Below are positions 1 to 5,588 of a stretch of 12,054 nt of DNA, in pieces. The notes beneath the pieces were generated by a model. The model searched no databases and was not told the DNA's origin. It was given only the letters and a program-made list of their open reading frames with translations. The translations under genes were made by a program, and so were the position numbers. Every line of letters begins with the position of its first letter. The stretch's first letter is position 1. The stretch is from Smittium mucronatum (taxonomy: Eukaryota; Kickxellomycota; Harpellomycetes; Harpellales; Legeriomycetaceae), in contig LSSL01001311.1 in the NCBI GenBank assembly GCA_001953115.1, positions 1,742 to 13,795 of the forward strand, written 5' to 3'.

Positions 1-67
1 GAATCGCTGTGCGCTGAATCCATTACTCCCAACCAAGAATAGTACAACACTGTGTGAAATTTCAGTT

Positions 68-91
68 TAGTGTACTTTTCAAAGTACACTA
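68..91. repeat. Perfect 11-bp inverted repeat with 2-nt centre
   Basis: TAGTGTACTTT at 68-78 is the exact reverse complement of AAAGTACACTA at 81-91, separated only by TC. As RNA the innermost pair would open to give a 4-nt loop. As DNA it is a near-perfect 24-bp palindrome that could also bind a dimeric protein. It sits four bases before a second hairpin. I do not recognise it as a known element. Confidence 0.7.
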
Positions 92-95
92 TCAA

Positions 96-133
96 GCCCC
101 TAAACTTCGGCAGGGTATTTCACTCTTAGGGGC
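96..133. repeat. 8-bp GC-rich hairpin with 22-nt loop
   Basis: GCCCCTAA at 96-103 pairs perfectly with TTAGGGGC at 126-133. The 22-nt loop contains a smaller competing CCCT/AGGG pairing. A T-rich run follows at 135-145. Together with the palindrome at 68-91 it forms a tandem pair of hairpins. If the adjacent gene ends at 42, both would lie in its 3' untranslated region. Confidence 0.6.
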
Positions 134-392
134 GTTTATTTTTTGGGCTGATGCAATTTAGGATGATTTTTTTATTTTAATAAAATAGTATGAAAAATGA
201 GTAGCTAATGGATGAAAATGTTTACACATTTTTAAAAAAAATTAGTGGAAAAACTGCACAAAAATATGCACGTGTTAATTGTGCAAAATTACGTTTTATT
301 CGAAAATGATTTAAATGGGACAAAAATGATTGATTAAAGTTTAAAGTTGCTCTAAACAATGGAATCGTGCTTATATCAGTCGATATCATTAT

Positions 393-414
393 TTAACCAT
401 TAATAAATGGTTAA
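393..414. repeat. 9-bp perfect hairpin with AATA loop
   Basis: TTAACCATT at 393-401 is the exact reverse complement of AATGGTTAA at 406-414, with a four-base loop AATA. It is AT-rich, so chance formation is more likely than for the GC-rich hairpins. No function is assigned. Confidence 0.5.
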
Positions 415-428
415 TTTGCTTTTAATCT

Positions 429-477
429 CTATTTTAATATCAGGTTTTCACTGGCCATAATTTTTCTATTTGTAATA
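429..477 (+). repeat. Decayed direct repeat, copy 1 (copy 2 at 877-924)
   Basis: The segment beginning CTATTTTAATATCAGG resembles the segment at 877-924 beginning CTATTTCAATTTCAGC. They align over most of 49 bases with single-base gaps and roughly four-fifths identity. The copies are about 450 bases apart in the same orientation and bracket the other repeat pair. They look like remains of an old duplication of spacer DNA. Confidence 0.4.
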
Positions 478-606
478 GCGATCTTTAACCCCTTCAGAGG
501 CCAAACTTTTACATAAATTTTTTTGAAATGTGCAAGGGATATTATATAATATGATAAGATGCTATAGGTCAATTATTTAAACTCCAATTTCTCAAAATTA
601 AATGAA

Positions 607-654
607 ATAAAAATGACACTTTCTGGGCAGTAAATGCATTGTATTACATTTACA
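607..654 (+). repeat. Direct repeat copy A (48 bp, 115-bp period)
   Basis: This 48-base block aligns without gaps to 722-769, with 39 of 48 positions identical by hand count. Weaker similarity continues to the left of both copies (about 585 and 696), so the true unit may be close to the 115-base offset. Copy A carries the C or G at four of the five transition differences. Confidence 0.6.
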
Positions 655-721
655 CTATAAATCTTGGTTATTATAGTGCTTTATTAGCCAAAAGTAATTT
701 ACTGAAAACAAATAATTGAAG

Positions 722-769
722 ATAAAAATGATATTTTCTGAACAGTAAGTGCAATTTTTAACATTTACA
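722..769 (+). repeat. Direct repeat copy B (more AT-rich)
   Basis: This is the partner of 607-654. Four of the five transition differences have T or A here where copy A has C or G; the remaining differences are A/T swaps and one G-to-T. That bias fits loss of G+C by C-to-T change, but nine differences are too few to prove a mechanism. Confidence 0.6.
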
Positions 770-876
770 GTTAATTTATTTTTTCAGAAAAGTCAATTTG
801 CCATTTTAACATTTGAAGCTCGACAATGCGGTTGTCAGCACTCGGTAAATAAATGTAATCATTTTTTCTAAAATTG

Positions 877-924
877 CTATTTCAATTTCAGCTTTTACTG
901 TCATTATTTTTTAGTATTTTAATA
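877..924 (+). repeat. Decayed direct repeat, copy 2 (copy 1 at 429-477)
   Basis: This is the second copy of the repeat described at 429-477, in the same orientation. It starts CTATTTCAATTTCAGC and ends in TTTTAATA. Small gaps separate the blocks of identity. Confidence 0.4.
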
Positions 925-1223
925 TATATGACAAATGCGTTTTAAAAATTCAACTTTATTTGCTTTAAATACAGTAATGGTGCGGTTTATTGGCACAATT
1001 GACTTTTGCGGACTTTACTTTGGAACTGTTTTTGTACTACGGGCCCTGAAAGATCTAAAAATTCCTAATCAGTTTTTTTTTGTAAAATCTAAAAGTCTGG
1101 TATTTTATCGGGTAAATAGGTAATGGGTGATCAGAATCAGCAATATAAACCAGTTGAATCAGGACACACACTCATTCGTTTTGTACATCAAGGCCATAAA
1201 TATAAAAATATTTGATCGACCTG

Positions 1224-1280
1224 AATTACTAGTTTATGATGGCAGGCTTAGCCTGTTATCTTTGACGAAAACCAGTAATT
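1224..1280 (+). ncRNA. Candidate structured RNA: two-part imperfect hairpin
   Basis: The lower stem pairs AATTACTAGTTT (1224-1235) with AAACCAGTAATT (1269-1280), with one A-C mismatch in twelve pairs. The upper stem pairs GATGGCAGGC (1238-1247) with GCCTGTTATC (1251-1260), all ten positions pairing if two G-U wobbles are allowed, around a TTA loop. Between the stems is an asymmetric internal loop (2 bases on the left, TTTGACGA on the right). G-U pairs work on the plus-strand transcript but not on the minus strand, so a plus-strand RNA is favoured. I found no clear H, ACA, C or D box, so no snoRNA class is claimed. Confidence 0.35.
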
Positions 1281-1353
1281 GAAGGGTGTAACATGCTAAA
1301 TGTCATAAACGTACAGGAAAGGAGAGCAGCGGGTAAATTTAAGATCCATTTGT

Positions 1354-1372
1354 TTGGCAGAGTGATTGCCAA
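1354..1372. promoter_or_regulatory. TTGGCA/TGCCAA inverted repeat with CCAAT box
   Basis: TTGGCA at 1354-1359 and TGCCAA at 1367-1372 form a six-base inverted repeat with a seven-base centre. The right arm runs into CCAAT (1369-1373), the core bound by the fungal HAP/CBC complex. It lies about 465 bases before the gene 1 start, which is far but possible for an upstream element. No binding is shown by the sequence. Confidence 0.25.
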
Positions 1373-1628
1373 TAGGGCCCCCTTTCGAACAGCCATCTAT
1401 TTGATACGTTAAATACTATTAGAGACAAACACCCCTAGCTCAGCAAAAACGTGTAATGGCGATTTCTTATCAAAGTCTTTTAAATTAACAAGTTATTTGA
1501 AATAAACTTGTTTTTGTTTCGATCTAAGAATTCCATTAATTGCGGGAAATGTCATTTAGGTAAATTAATTTTAGAAATATGGTGGCAAAAAAAGCAATTT
1601 AAAAAAACAAAAGTTATTTGCCAGCTTT

Positions 1629-1676
1629 GGAATTAATCACGTAATTCCCGAACATTTAGAAATAATAAATGTCCGG
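1629..1676. repeat. Two abutting hairpins upstream of gene 1
   Basis: GGAATTA (1629-1635) pairs exactly with TAATTCC (1642-1648). Sharing one base, CCGAACATTTA (1648-1658) pairs with TAAATGTCCGG (1666-1676), with one mismatch in eleven and loop GAAATAA. They end about 160 bases before the gene 1 start. They may be operator-like sites for dimeric regulators, a folded leader in the transcript, or chance. Confidence 0.5.
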
Positions 1677-1751
1677 CAATAGAACTGAACACGTTTCGCT
1701 CCCTAAATCTCTGAACCAAAAGGAAATTTATCTTTTTATCGGAATTCTAAG

Positions 1752-1776
1752 CTTCTTTCTCCCTCCCATTTTTTTT
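1752..1776 (+). promoter_or_regulatory. Pyrimidine (CT) tract before gene 1
   Basis: Twenty-four of twenty-five bases are C or T (single A at 1768), and the tract is followed by AG at 1777-1778. CT-rich tracts just upstream of the transcription start are a known feature of strongly expressed fungal genes. The same arrangement also resembles a 3' splice site ending TTTTAG, so an intron in the 5' untranslated region is the alternative reading. Confidence 0.4.
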
Positions 1777-1837
1777 AGGTACTAGAAAAGCTATACTTGA
1801 CAAGCTCTTTTTTTTTTTAATCTAAAAAAGTAATACC

Positions 1838-2245
1838 ATGAACTTTTCAACCGTACTCGCTGTTCTTTCCGCTCTGGTCGTGTCTGTAGTGCCACAAGCA
1901 GCTTCTGAGAGTGCCAGTCCCAGCATCATCCTCACCAACGACAATTTCGCCCAGGATGTGTCCGAGGGAACTTGGTTTATCAAGTTCTACTCCCCTAAAT
2001 GTGGTTACTCCAAGAAGCTTGCGCCAATATGGACGGAGTTAACAAACCAAGTCTCCCAAACCGCTTCTTCCAAGGGCGTCAGTTTCGGTGAAGTCGACTG
2101 TCTCCAAAACGGCGAAACTTGCGATTCTAACCAAGTCGATGGGTACCCCACCCTTTTCCTATACATCAACGGCAAAAAGATCGAGGAGTATCCCGGAGCC
2201 AACAATTATGACGATCTTCTCCAATACGTTAACAAATTGTACTGA
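1838..2245 (+). CDS. Secreted single-domain monothiol thioredoxin/PDI-like protein
   Basis: The 135-residue product has a signal peptide (hydrophobic core about 5-18, cleavage likely after A22 or S23) followed by one thioredoxin domain (about 29-135). WFIKFYSPKCGYS places the nucleophilic cysteine at C55, but the resolving cysteine is serine (S58), so the site is monothiol, like the CxxS site of ERp44. The PDI-type cysteine pair C88 and C95 and the cis-proline loop GYPT (P104) are present. It ends VNKLY, with no KDEL/HDEL-type retrieval signal, so export or loose ER residence is expected. A plausible role is forming mixed disulfides with client cysteines rather than net oxidation. It matches the second domain of the convergent gene 2 at about 55 percent identity over 106 residues without gaps. 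Codons are unusually G/C-ending (about 78 of 135 by hand count). No intron is evident. Confidence 0.93.
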   Translation: MNFSTVLAVLSALVVSVVPQAASESASPSIILTNDNFAQDVSEGTWFIKFYSPKCGYSKKLAPIWTELTNQVSQTASSKGVSFGEVDCLQNGETCDSNQVDGYPTLFLYINGKKIEEYPGANNYDDLLQYVNKLY

Positions 2246-2289
2246 GCTTTACCTATACTCGTCTCTCTTGTTTCTCACCAGTATCATGG

Positions 2290-2333
2290 CGGGGGTTTTT
2301 TTAGCTCATTTAATGAGCCCCACCGTTTTTTTT
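2290..2333 (+). terminator. Hairpin plus T8 in the gene 1 3' region
   Basis: GCTCAT (2304-2309) pairs exactly with ATGAGC (2313-2318) over a three-base loop. An outer stem pairs CGGGGG (2290-2295) with the C-rich arm at 2320-2325 with one mismatch, and the left side carries an eight-base bulge. Eight T follow at 2326-2333. It looks like a bacterial intrinsic terminator, but in this setting it is more likely a 3' untranslated stem-loop, or a pause site that helps end transcription between convergent genes. It starts 45 bases after the gene 1 stop. Confidence 0.35.
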
Positions 2334-2419
2334 ACATGTCATTGAGATACTTTTTGTATATAAAATGGACACACATTTTTAAATTATTGCCAAGGTTGTT
2401 GATTAAAAACGTATTTGCA

Positions 2420-2425
2420 TTTATT
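2420..2425 (-). promoter_or_regulatory. Candidate polyadenylation signal for gene 2
   Basis: TTTATT on the plus strand reads AATAAA on the minus strand. It lies about 148 bases beyond the stop of the proposed terminal exon (2573) and about 430 beyond the stop at 2858, so it suits the spliced model better. It would make the two convergent transcripts overlap at their 3' ends. Confidence 0.2.
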
Positions 2426-2464
2426 GGATAAAATCATTTGAAATAATTTTCTATGCATAATATG

Positions 2465-2470
2465 AATAAA
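2465..2470 (+). promoter_or_regulatory. Candidate polyadenylation signal for gene 1
   Basis: AATAAA lies 220 bases after the gene 1 stop; an ATTAAA variant is nearer, at 2402-2407. In AT-rich DNA such hexamers occur often by chance. Confidence 0.25.
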
Positions 2471-2572
2471 ATAAGTTTCGGAATTTTTTTTTAATAATAT
2501 CGCTAATTTATAAATGAGTATGATAAATGGATGGTCGTCGTATTGAAATGAATGTCTCTATGCAAAGACGCA

Positions 2573-2631
2573 TTATAAGGCGTAGGTCAAATCGAGCTCC
2601 TGGCTGTATTGCATTTGGTCCTCAGTGCTCT
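2573..2631 (-). CDS. Candidate terminal exon of gene 2
   Basis: This segment reads on the minus strand as STEDQMQYSQELDLTYAL and TAA (stop 2575-2573), with about 47 percent G+C inside a much more AT-rich spacer. Gene 2 crosses AGAG-GTTAGT at its 3' end (donor G at 2862), a good fungal 5' splice site. Joining it to the AAG acceptor at 2634-2632 removes 231 bases, keeps the frame, makes the joint codon GAG (Glu), and gives a 709-residue protein whose basic tail ends in an acidic segment. Against it: AAG is a weak acceptor, I see no canonical CTAAC branch site, the intron is long for a fungus, and codon usage (about 13 of 18 G/C-ending) is unlike the rest of gene 2. A 45-codon plus-strand ORF overlaps it (2527-2664). 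Confidence 0.4.
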
Positions 2632-2857
2632 CTTCAATCATTGAATTTTAGAGGTGTTTTCTAACGATCATAAAAATATATTAACTCTAAACCATTTCTT
2701 CTCCGCAAAAAATTTACAAAACAAATCCATTGTTATTGTTTCTCGATTTATACATTAATAATGAAACCAAATTGGAAAGATATGCCAATTTTTAAAGAAG
2801 CATTTAAAAAACATAAAAATCTGTGGAGGCTTATAGATCTAAAAAAATGGACAGTAA

Positions 2858-4933
2858 CTAACCTCTAAATAATGGTAGATAATATCTGCCTCTCCCCCGT
2901 TTCAGTCTTCTAAACACAAATGCCACAACATAAAGCAATGCAACAGCGGCAACAATGTACATGGCGACTTTGACCAGTTTACCAAGGAAAGATGTTCCTT
3001 TAATCTCAACTGATTGTTCAGACGGGACCTGTTCATCTTGGGGTTTACTAGTCTCAAACTCCACTTTCTTAACTTCTGGTTTATCACTTAGTTTCCCTAA
3101 AAATGCATCTTGTAATGACGATAAAATGCCTGATTTATCAAGCGGTATCAACTTCCCATCAGTTCCGTGCTGGAAGTAGTTGTTTGAAGTAACACTTCTT
3201 ATCAATACTGCTGGCAATGTTTTGAATTCCAACTTTGAGCTGGCTGAATCAAGTTTAGAAAATTCTGTTTGGTAAGTATAAGCAAAGCCGGTACTTAGGC
3301 CATTAGATGCTGATGGGCTTTTCTTGAACTCTGAAATAGCCTCAACCATTGGCCCAAAAGCAGGATCTCGGGCTAATTTGCCTTCTACCGGATCTTTAAG
3401 AACTAAAATCGCCACAAAGTTGTTTTTAAATCGTATTTTCGACTGGGTCAGAGCGGTCATATGCTCTAGATATGGAGTTTTGTGCTGATTAATGAATTCA
3501 GTGATGGAATTGATATCTTCACCCCCTTTGTATGTAATAACCTCTTGATCTAGCAAAGCAACAAGTTTAGGACTTTCGGGATCAAAGTTTTCTAAAAGAG
3601 ATTTTTCGATTTGGGTGTCTTGAGTTTTGTAGAACATAGCTCCAGTAAATGTGTTTAAAACCGATGCTTTTACATTTTCAAAAAACTGTGATTCTTTAGC
3701 ATTCCCTTTTAAATACACAAATAAAGGCTCGCCAGAGAAGAATTTTTCACTATATAAAGTCATATTTAGTTGCTTTATGCGCTGGACTGTAGTGTCTAGA
3801 GCAAAGTCATATAGCAATTCGACATCCCGACTTTCTTCATAAAACAAACTCTTGTCCTTATAGACCAATTTAAGTGTTGGATAACCATTAATGCCTTGTT
3901 TGTTACAAAAATCAGTATTCTGGGGACAATCAACCTCATATAGTTCTACTTTGCCTTTGAGTAATTGTGCCAACTTGATCCAGTTTGGTGCAAATTCAAT
4001 ACAATGAATACAAGTTGGAGAGTAGAATTTGATGAACATAGGTTCCTTTTTGACCATTTCTTCATATGAATCAATATCCAAAGATTTGACTTCTCCGGTA
4101 ACTGGAACCTTGTCAGTAGAAACCTCTGTTTTTTTAGGTTCCACAACGACGGAAGTATCGTTAGAGTTGTTTTCAGAGACAGATTGAGGAAATCGTTTCT
4201 CTAGTTTGCCAACATACTCGACCAAATCAGAATATTCGTTAACTCCAGGATACTCCTCTATCTGCTTCCTTTTATTGTAAAGAAATAGGGTAGGGTAGCC
4301 ATCAACCAATTCCTCATTACATAAATCACCATCTTTTAAACAATCGAACTCAGCAAAATGAATACCCTTGGATTTAGCATCCAAATGAAGATCCTCAGCC
4401 ATCTTTTTCCATTTGGGAGCAAGTCGTTTTGAAAAACCGCATTTGGGACTATAGAATTTGACAAACCAAGTTTCGTTGGCAATAGCCTGCTTAAAGTTTT
4501 TTGAATCAAGAATCACGTTAGGATTGTACTCGAAATTTTTTTTTTCAAACATTTTATCAGCTTTGGATTCGATCTCAGCCTTTACGAAATTTCCAGTAAC
4601 TTCAGATTGAACATCTCCAAAAAGAATATTTAAAAAAGAAGGGAACTTCTTGACGTTGTATTTTTCACAAATATTCAGATCCAGGGCGCAGTCAAAGGTG
4701 CCAAATTGAATCTCTTTATGCAGATGACCGCCATCTTTGCTTGCCCACTCGGCTGCTAAATCTTGGAATTGTTTGGATATATCGGGATCGGGTTGGCCTT
4801 TATCGAATTTGATTATCCAAGCGCCTTTAGAAACTGAATCAACAATAGGGCTTTCGTTCAGATTCTGAACCGTACCTTGTGCTAAAACAAGGGATAGTTC
4901 AAATATAGAGATAAAAATATAAAGTAATCTCAT
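2858..4933 (-). CDS. Type I membrane multidomain PDI-like protein (Eps1-like)
   Basis: The 691-residue product starts with a signal peptide (1-18, cleavage near VLA-Q). Domain 1 (about 22-130) is a thioredoxin fold without active-site cysteines but with the KKFPSF proline loop. Domain 2 (about 139-246) has CGFS (C165, S168), and domain 3 (about 283-389) has a complete CIHC site (C308, C311); both have GYPT loops. Two redox-inactive b-like domains follow (about 393-492 and 500-616), then a polar stalk, a membrane span (about 656-674) and a basic cytosolic tail. N-glycosylation sequons include N153, N255, N258 and N390. The length and plan match yeast Eps1 (an ER membrane PDI of about 700 residues), so catalysed disulfide formation or client quality control in the ER lumen is likely. 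The start fits the signal peptide and has G at -3. The C-terminus is uncertain because GTTAGT overlaps the last codon. Confidence 0.92.
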   Translation of the reverse strand: MRLLYIFISIFELSLVLAQGTVQNLNESPIVDSVSKGAWIIKFDKGQPDPDISKQFQDLAAEWASKDGGHLHKEIQFGTFDCALDLNICEKYNVKKFPSFLNILFGDVQSEVTGNFVKAEIESKADKMFEKKNFEYNPNVILDSKNFKQAIANETWFVKFYSPKCGFSKRLAPKWKKMAEDLHLDAKSKGIHFAEFDCLKDGDLCNEELVDGYPTLFLYNKRKQIEEYPGVNEYSDLVEYVGKLEKRFPQSVSENNSNDTSVVVEPKKTEVSTDKVPVTGEVKSLDIDSYEEMVKKEPMFIKFYSPTCIHCIEFAPNWIKLAQLLKGKVELYEVDCPQNTDFCNKQGINGYPTLKLVYKDKSLFYEESRDVELLYDFALDTTVQRIKQLNMTLYSEKFFSGEPLFVYLKGNAKESQFFENVKASVLNTFTGAMFYKTQDTQIEKSLLENFDPESPKLVALLDQEVITYKGGEDINSITEFINQHKTPYLEHMTALTQSKIRFKNNFVAILVLKDPVEGKLARDPAFGPMVEAISEFKKSPSASNGLSTGFAYTYQTEFSKLDSASSKLEFKTLPAVLIRSVTSNNYFQHGTDGKLIPLDKSGILSSLQDAFLGKLSDKPEVKKVEFETSKPQDEQVPSEQSVEIKGTSFLGKLVKVAMYIVAAVALLYVVAFVFRRLKRGRGRYYLPLFRG

Positions 4934-5013
4934 AGCTGATAGAAAAGACTATTAATATAGTGTTGTTGTTCTCTCAAAGACAACTGTCTATAAATAAAAT
5001 CTTGGATTTGAAA

Positions 5014-5021
5014 ATATATAT
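5014..5021 (-). promoter_or_regulatory. TATA-like element of gene 2
   Basis: ATATATAT on the plus strand reads the same on the minus strand and lies about 80-90 bases before the gene 2 start codon, a usual distance for a fungal TATA element. AT-rich context makes chance likely. Confidence 0.25.
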
Positions 5022-5430
5022 CGTATCTACAATTTTTATATTTTTCCCAGCTTTGAAACTATAAAACCAAATATTTATCAAATTTTGACCTGATCTTTCT
5101 GAGGGGTTAGACTTAACGACAATTTGATGCCACCAATTGTTTGGTTTCTGCATTTGGAATTTTGACTTTAATTCGATGCTAATTTTAAATCCCCAGAAGT
5201 ATATTAGAAAATCCAGCCTCACAATCGGATTATTAACTTACACTATACTTATCAAACCTATTCCCAAATCAACCACTAATATGGAAATAAACCGGCCACA
5301 CCTAGCAAATAGACATAGCCCCTGTATATCGCTATTTTTCTAATACAAATCCCTGGCCTCCACATCTATTTATCACTTGAACTTCAGCTGACCTATCCTC
5401 TTTCAATATCCCATCCAATATCGGCATCGC

Positions 5431-5467
5431 TGAACTAATAGGCCAATTAGTTCATTTTTGGCCAATT
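5431..5467. promoter_or_regulatory. 9-bp inverted repeat with paired GGCCAATT sites
   Basis: TGAACTAAT (5431-5439) is the exact reverse complement of ATTAGTTCA (5446-5454), with loop AGGCCA. The eight bases GGCCAATT occur at 5441-5448, inside the hairpin, and again at 5460-5467. Both contain a CCAAT core as used by fungal HAP/CBC. They are about 500-530 bases upstream of gene 2. A related AGGCCAAATT is found near 5980. Confidence 0.35.
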
Positions 5468-5588
5468 TGATTTTCATATGGTGGGCGAATAAAAATGCCT
5501 TGAAAAGTTAAAAAGACGAGTGAATGTAGCCAACTTTCTGTTATTGGATAGAACATTTCTTTGACATAAGTTTATATATCCACATTAT

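Larger units (their letters stand above)
1..160. other. Edge segment, possibly the end of a neighbouring gene
   Basis: The first 160 bases are visibly less AT-rich than the spacer that follows. On the plus strand frame 1 reads thirteen codons (ESLCAESITPNQE) to a TAG at 40-42, which could be the last residues of a protein starting outside the window. The same bases also allow a minus-strand start (ATG at 23-21, MDSAHSD) leaving the window to the left, and frame 2 on the plus strand is open to about 70. Nothing here decides between these readings. The remaining bases, to about 135, hold two hairpins described separately. Confidence 0.2.
161..1130. other. AT-rich spacer without a supportable gene
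   Basis: I see no coding region here. The longest open frame, 62 codons at 935-1123 on the plus strand, has the F/K/L/Y-rich look of translated AT-rich DNA, with no domain and no codon pattern like the two real genes. The stretch contains decayed direct repeats (607-654 with 722-769; 429-477 with 877-924), a hairpin at 393-414 and an E-box-like CACGTG near 269. A sampled line (301-360) is about 25 percent G+C. Confidence 0.6.
1130..1470. other. ORF-free segment of raised G+C with hairpins
   Basis: This stretch is clearly less AT-rich than the spacer to its left but has no ORF of useful length on either strand. It contains a long imperfect hairpin (1224-1280), a TTGGCA/TGCCAA inverted repeat that includes a CCAAT sequence (1354-1372), and C-rich runs just after it (CCCCCT at 1378-1383; CCCCT near 1432). 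It could be an untranslated exon of gene 1, a noncoding RNA gene, or an upstream control region for gene 1. The sequence alone does not choose. Confidence 0.35.
1471..1837 (+). promoter_or_regulatory. Upstream region of gene 1
   Basis: This is the presumed promoter and 5' untranslated region of gene 1. It holds twin hairpins (1629-1676), a CT-rich tract (1752-1776), a weak TATA-like TATACT at 1792-1797, and a run of eleven T at 1808-1818. The start codon context is ACC-ATG, with the preferred A at -3. No other gene is visible in it. Confidence 0.5.

Noticed and set aside
935..1123. 62-codon plus-strand ORF
   Set aside because: It sits in AT-rich spacer, has no signal peptide or recognisable domain, and its composition is what AT-rich random sequence translates to.
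1224..1300. H/ACA snoRNA interpretation of the long hairpin
   Set aside because: The shape is suggestive, but no ANANNA box follows the stem and the pocket is very lopsided (2 and 8 bases), so the class is not supported.
2088..2345. 85-codon plus-strand ORF overlapping gene 1 in another frame
   Set aside because: It overlaps a clear thioredoxin gene whose own frame carries the domain motifs; this is a frame shadow.
2527..2664. 45-codon plus-strand ORF, arginine-rich (MDGRRIEMNV start)
   Set aside because: It lies opposite the candidate terminal exon of gene 2. The minus-strand reading has a link to a known gene and an acidic coding-like tail, while this one has no recognised domain. I could not exclude it fully.
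2821..2862. Alternative short introns at the gene 2 end (acceptors TTTTAG near 2841 and CACAG near 2821)
   Set aside because: They would be only about 24 and 42 bases long, below usual fungal intron size, and lead to very short tails ending within a few codons.
1838..4933. Monothiol glutaredoxin (CGFS) assignment
   Set aside because: The CGFS/CGYS letters match monothiol glutaredoxins, but the surrounding FYSPKC and GYPT blocks, the VDC-x6-C type cysteine pair and the signal peptides are those of PDI-type thioredoxin domains. No glutaredoxin TVP motif is seen.
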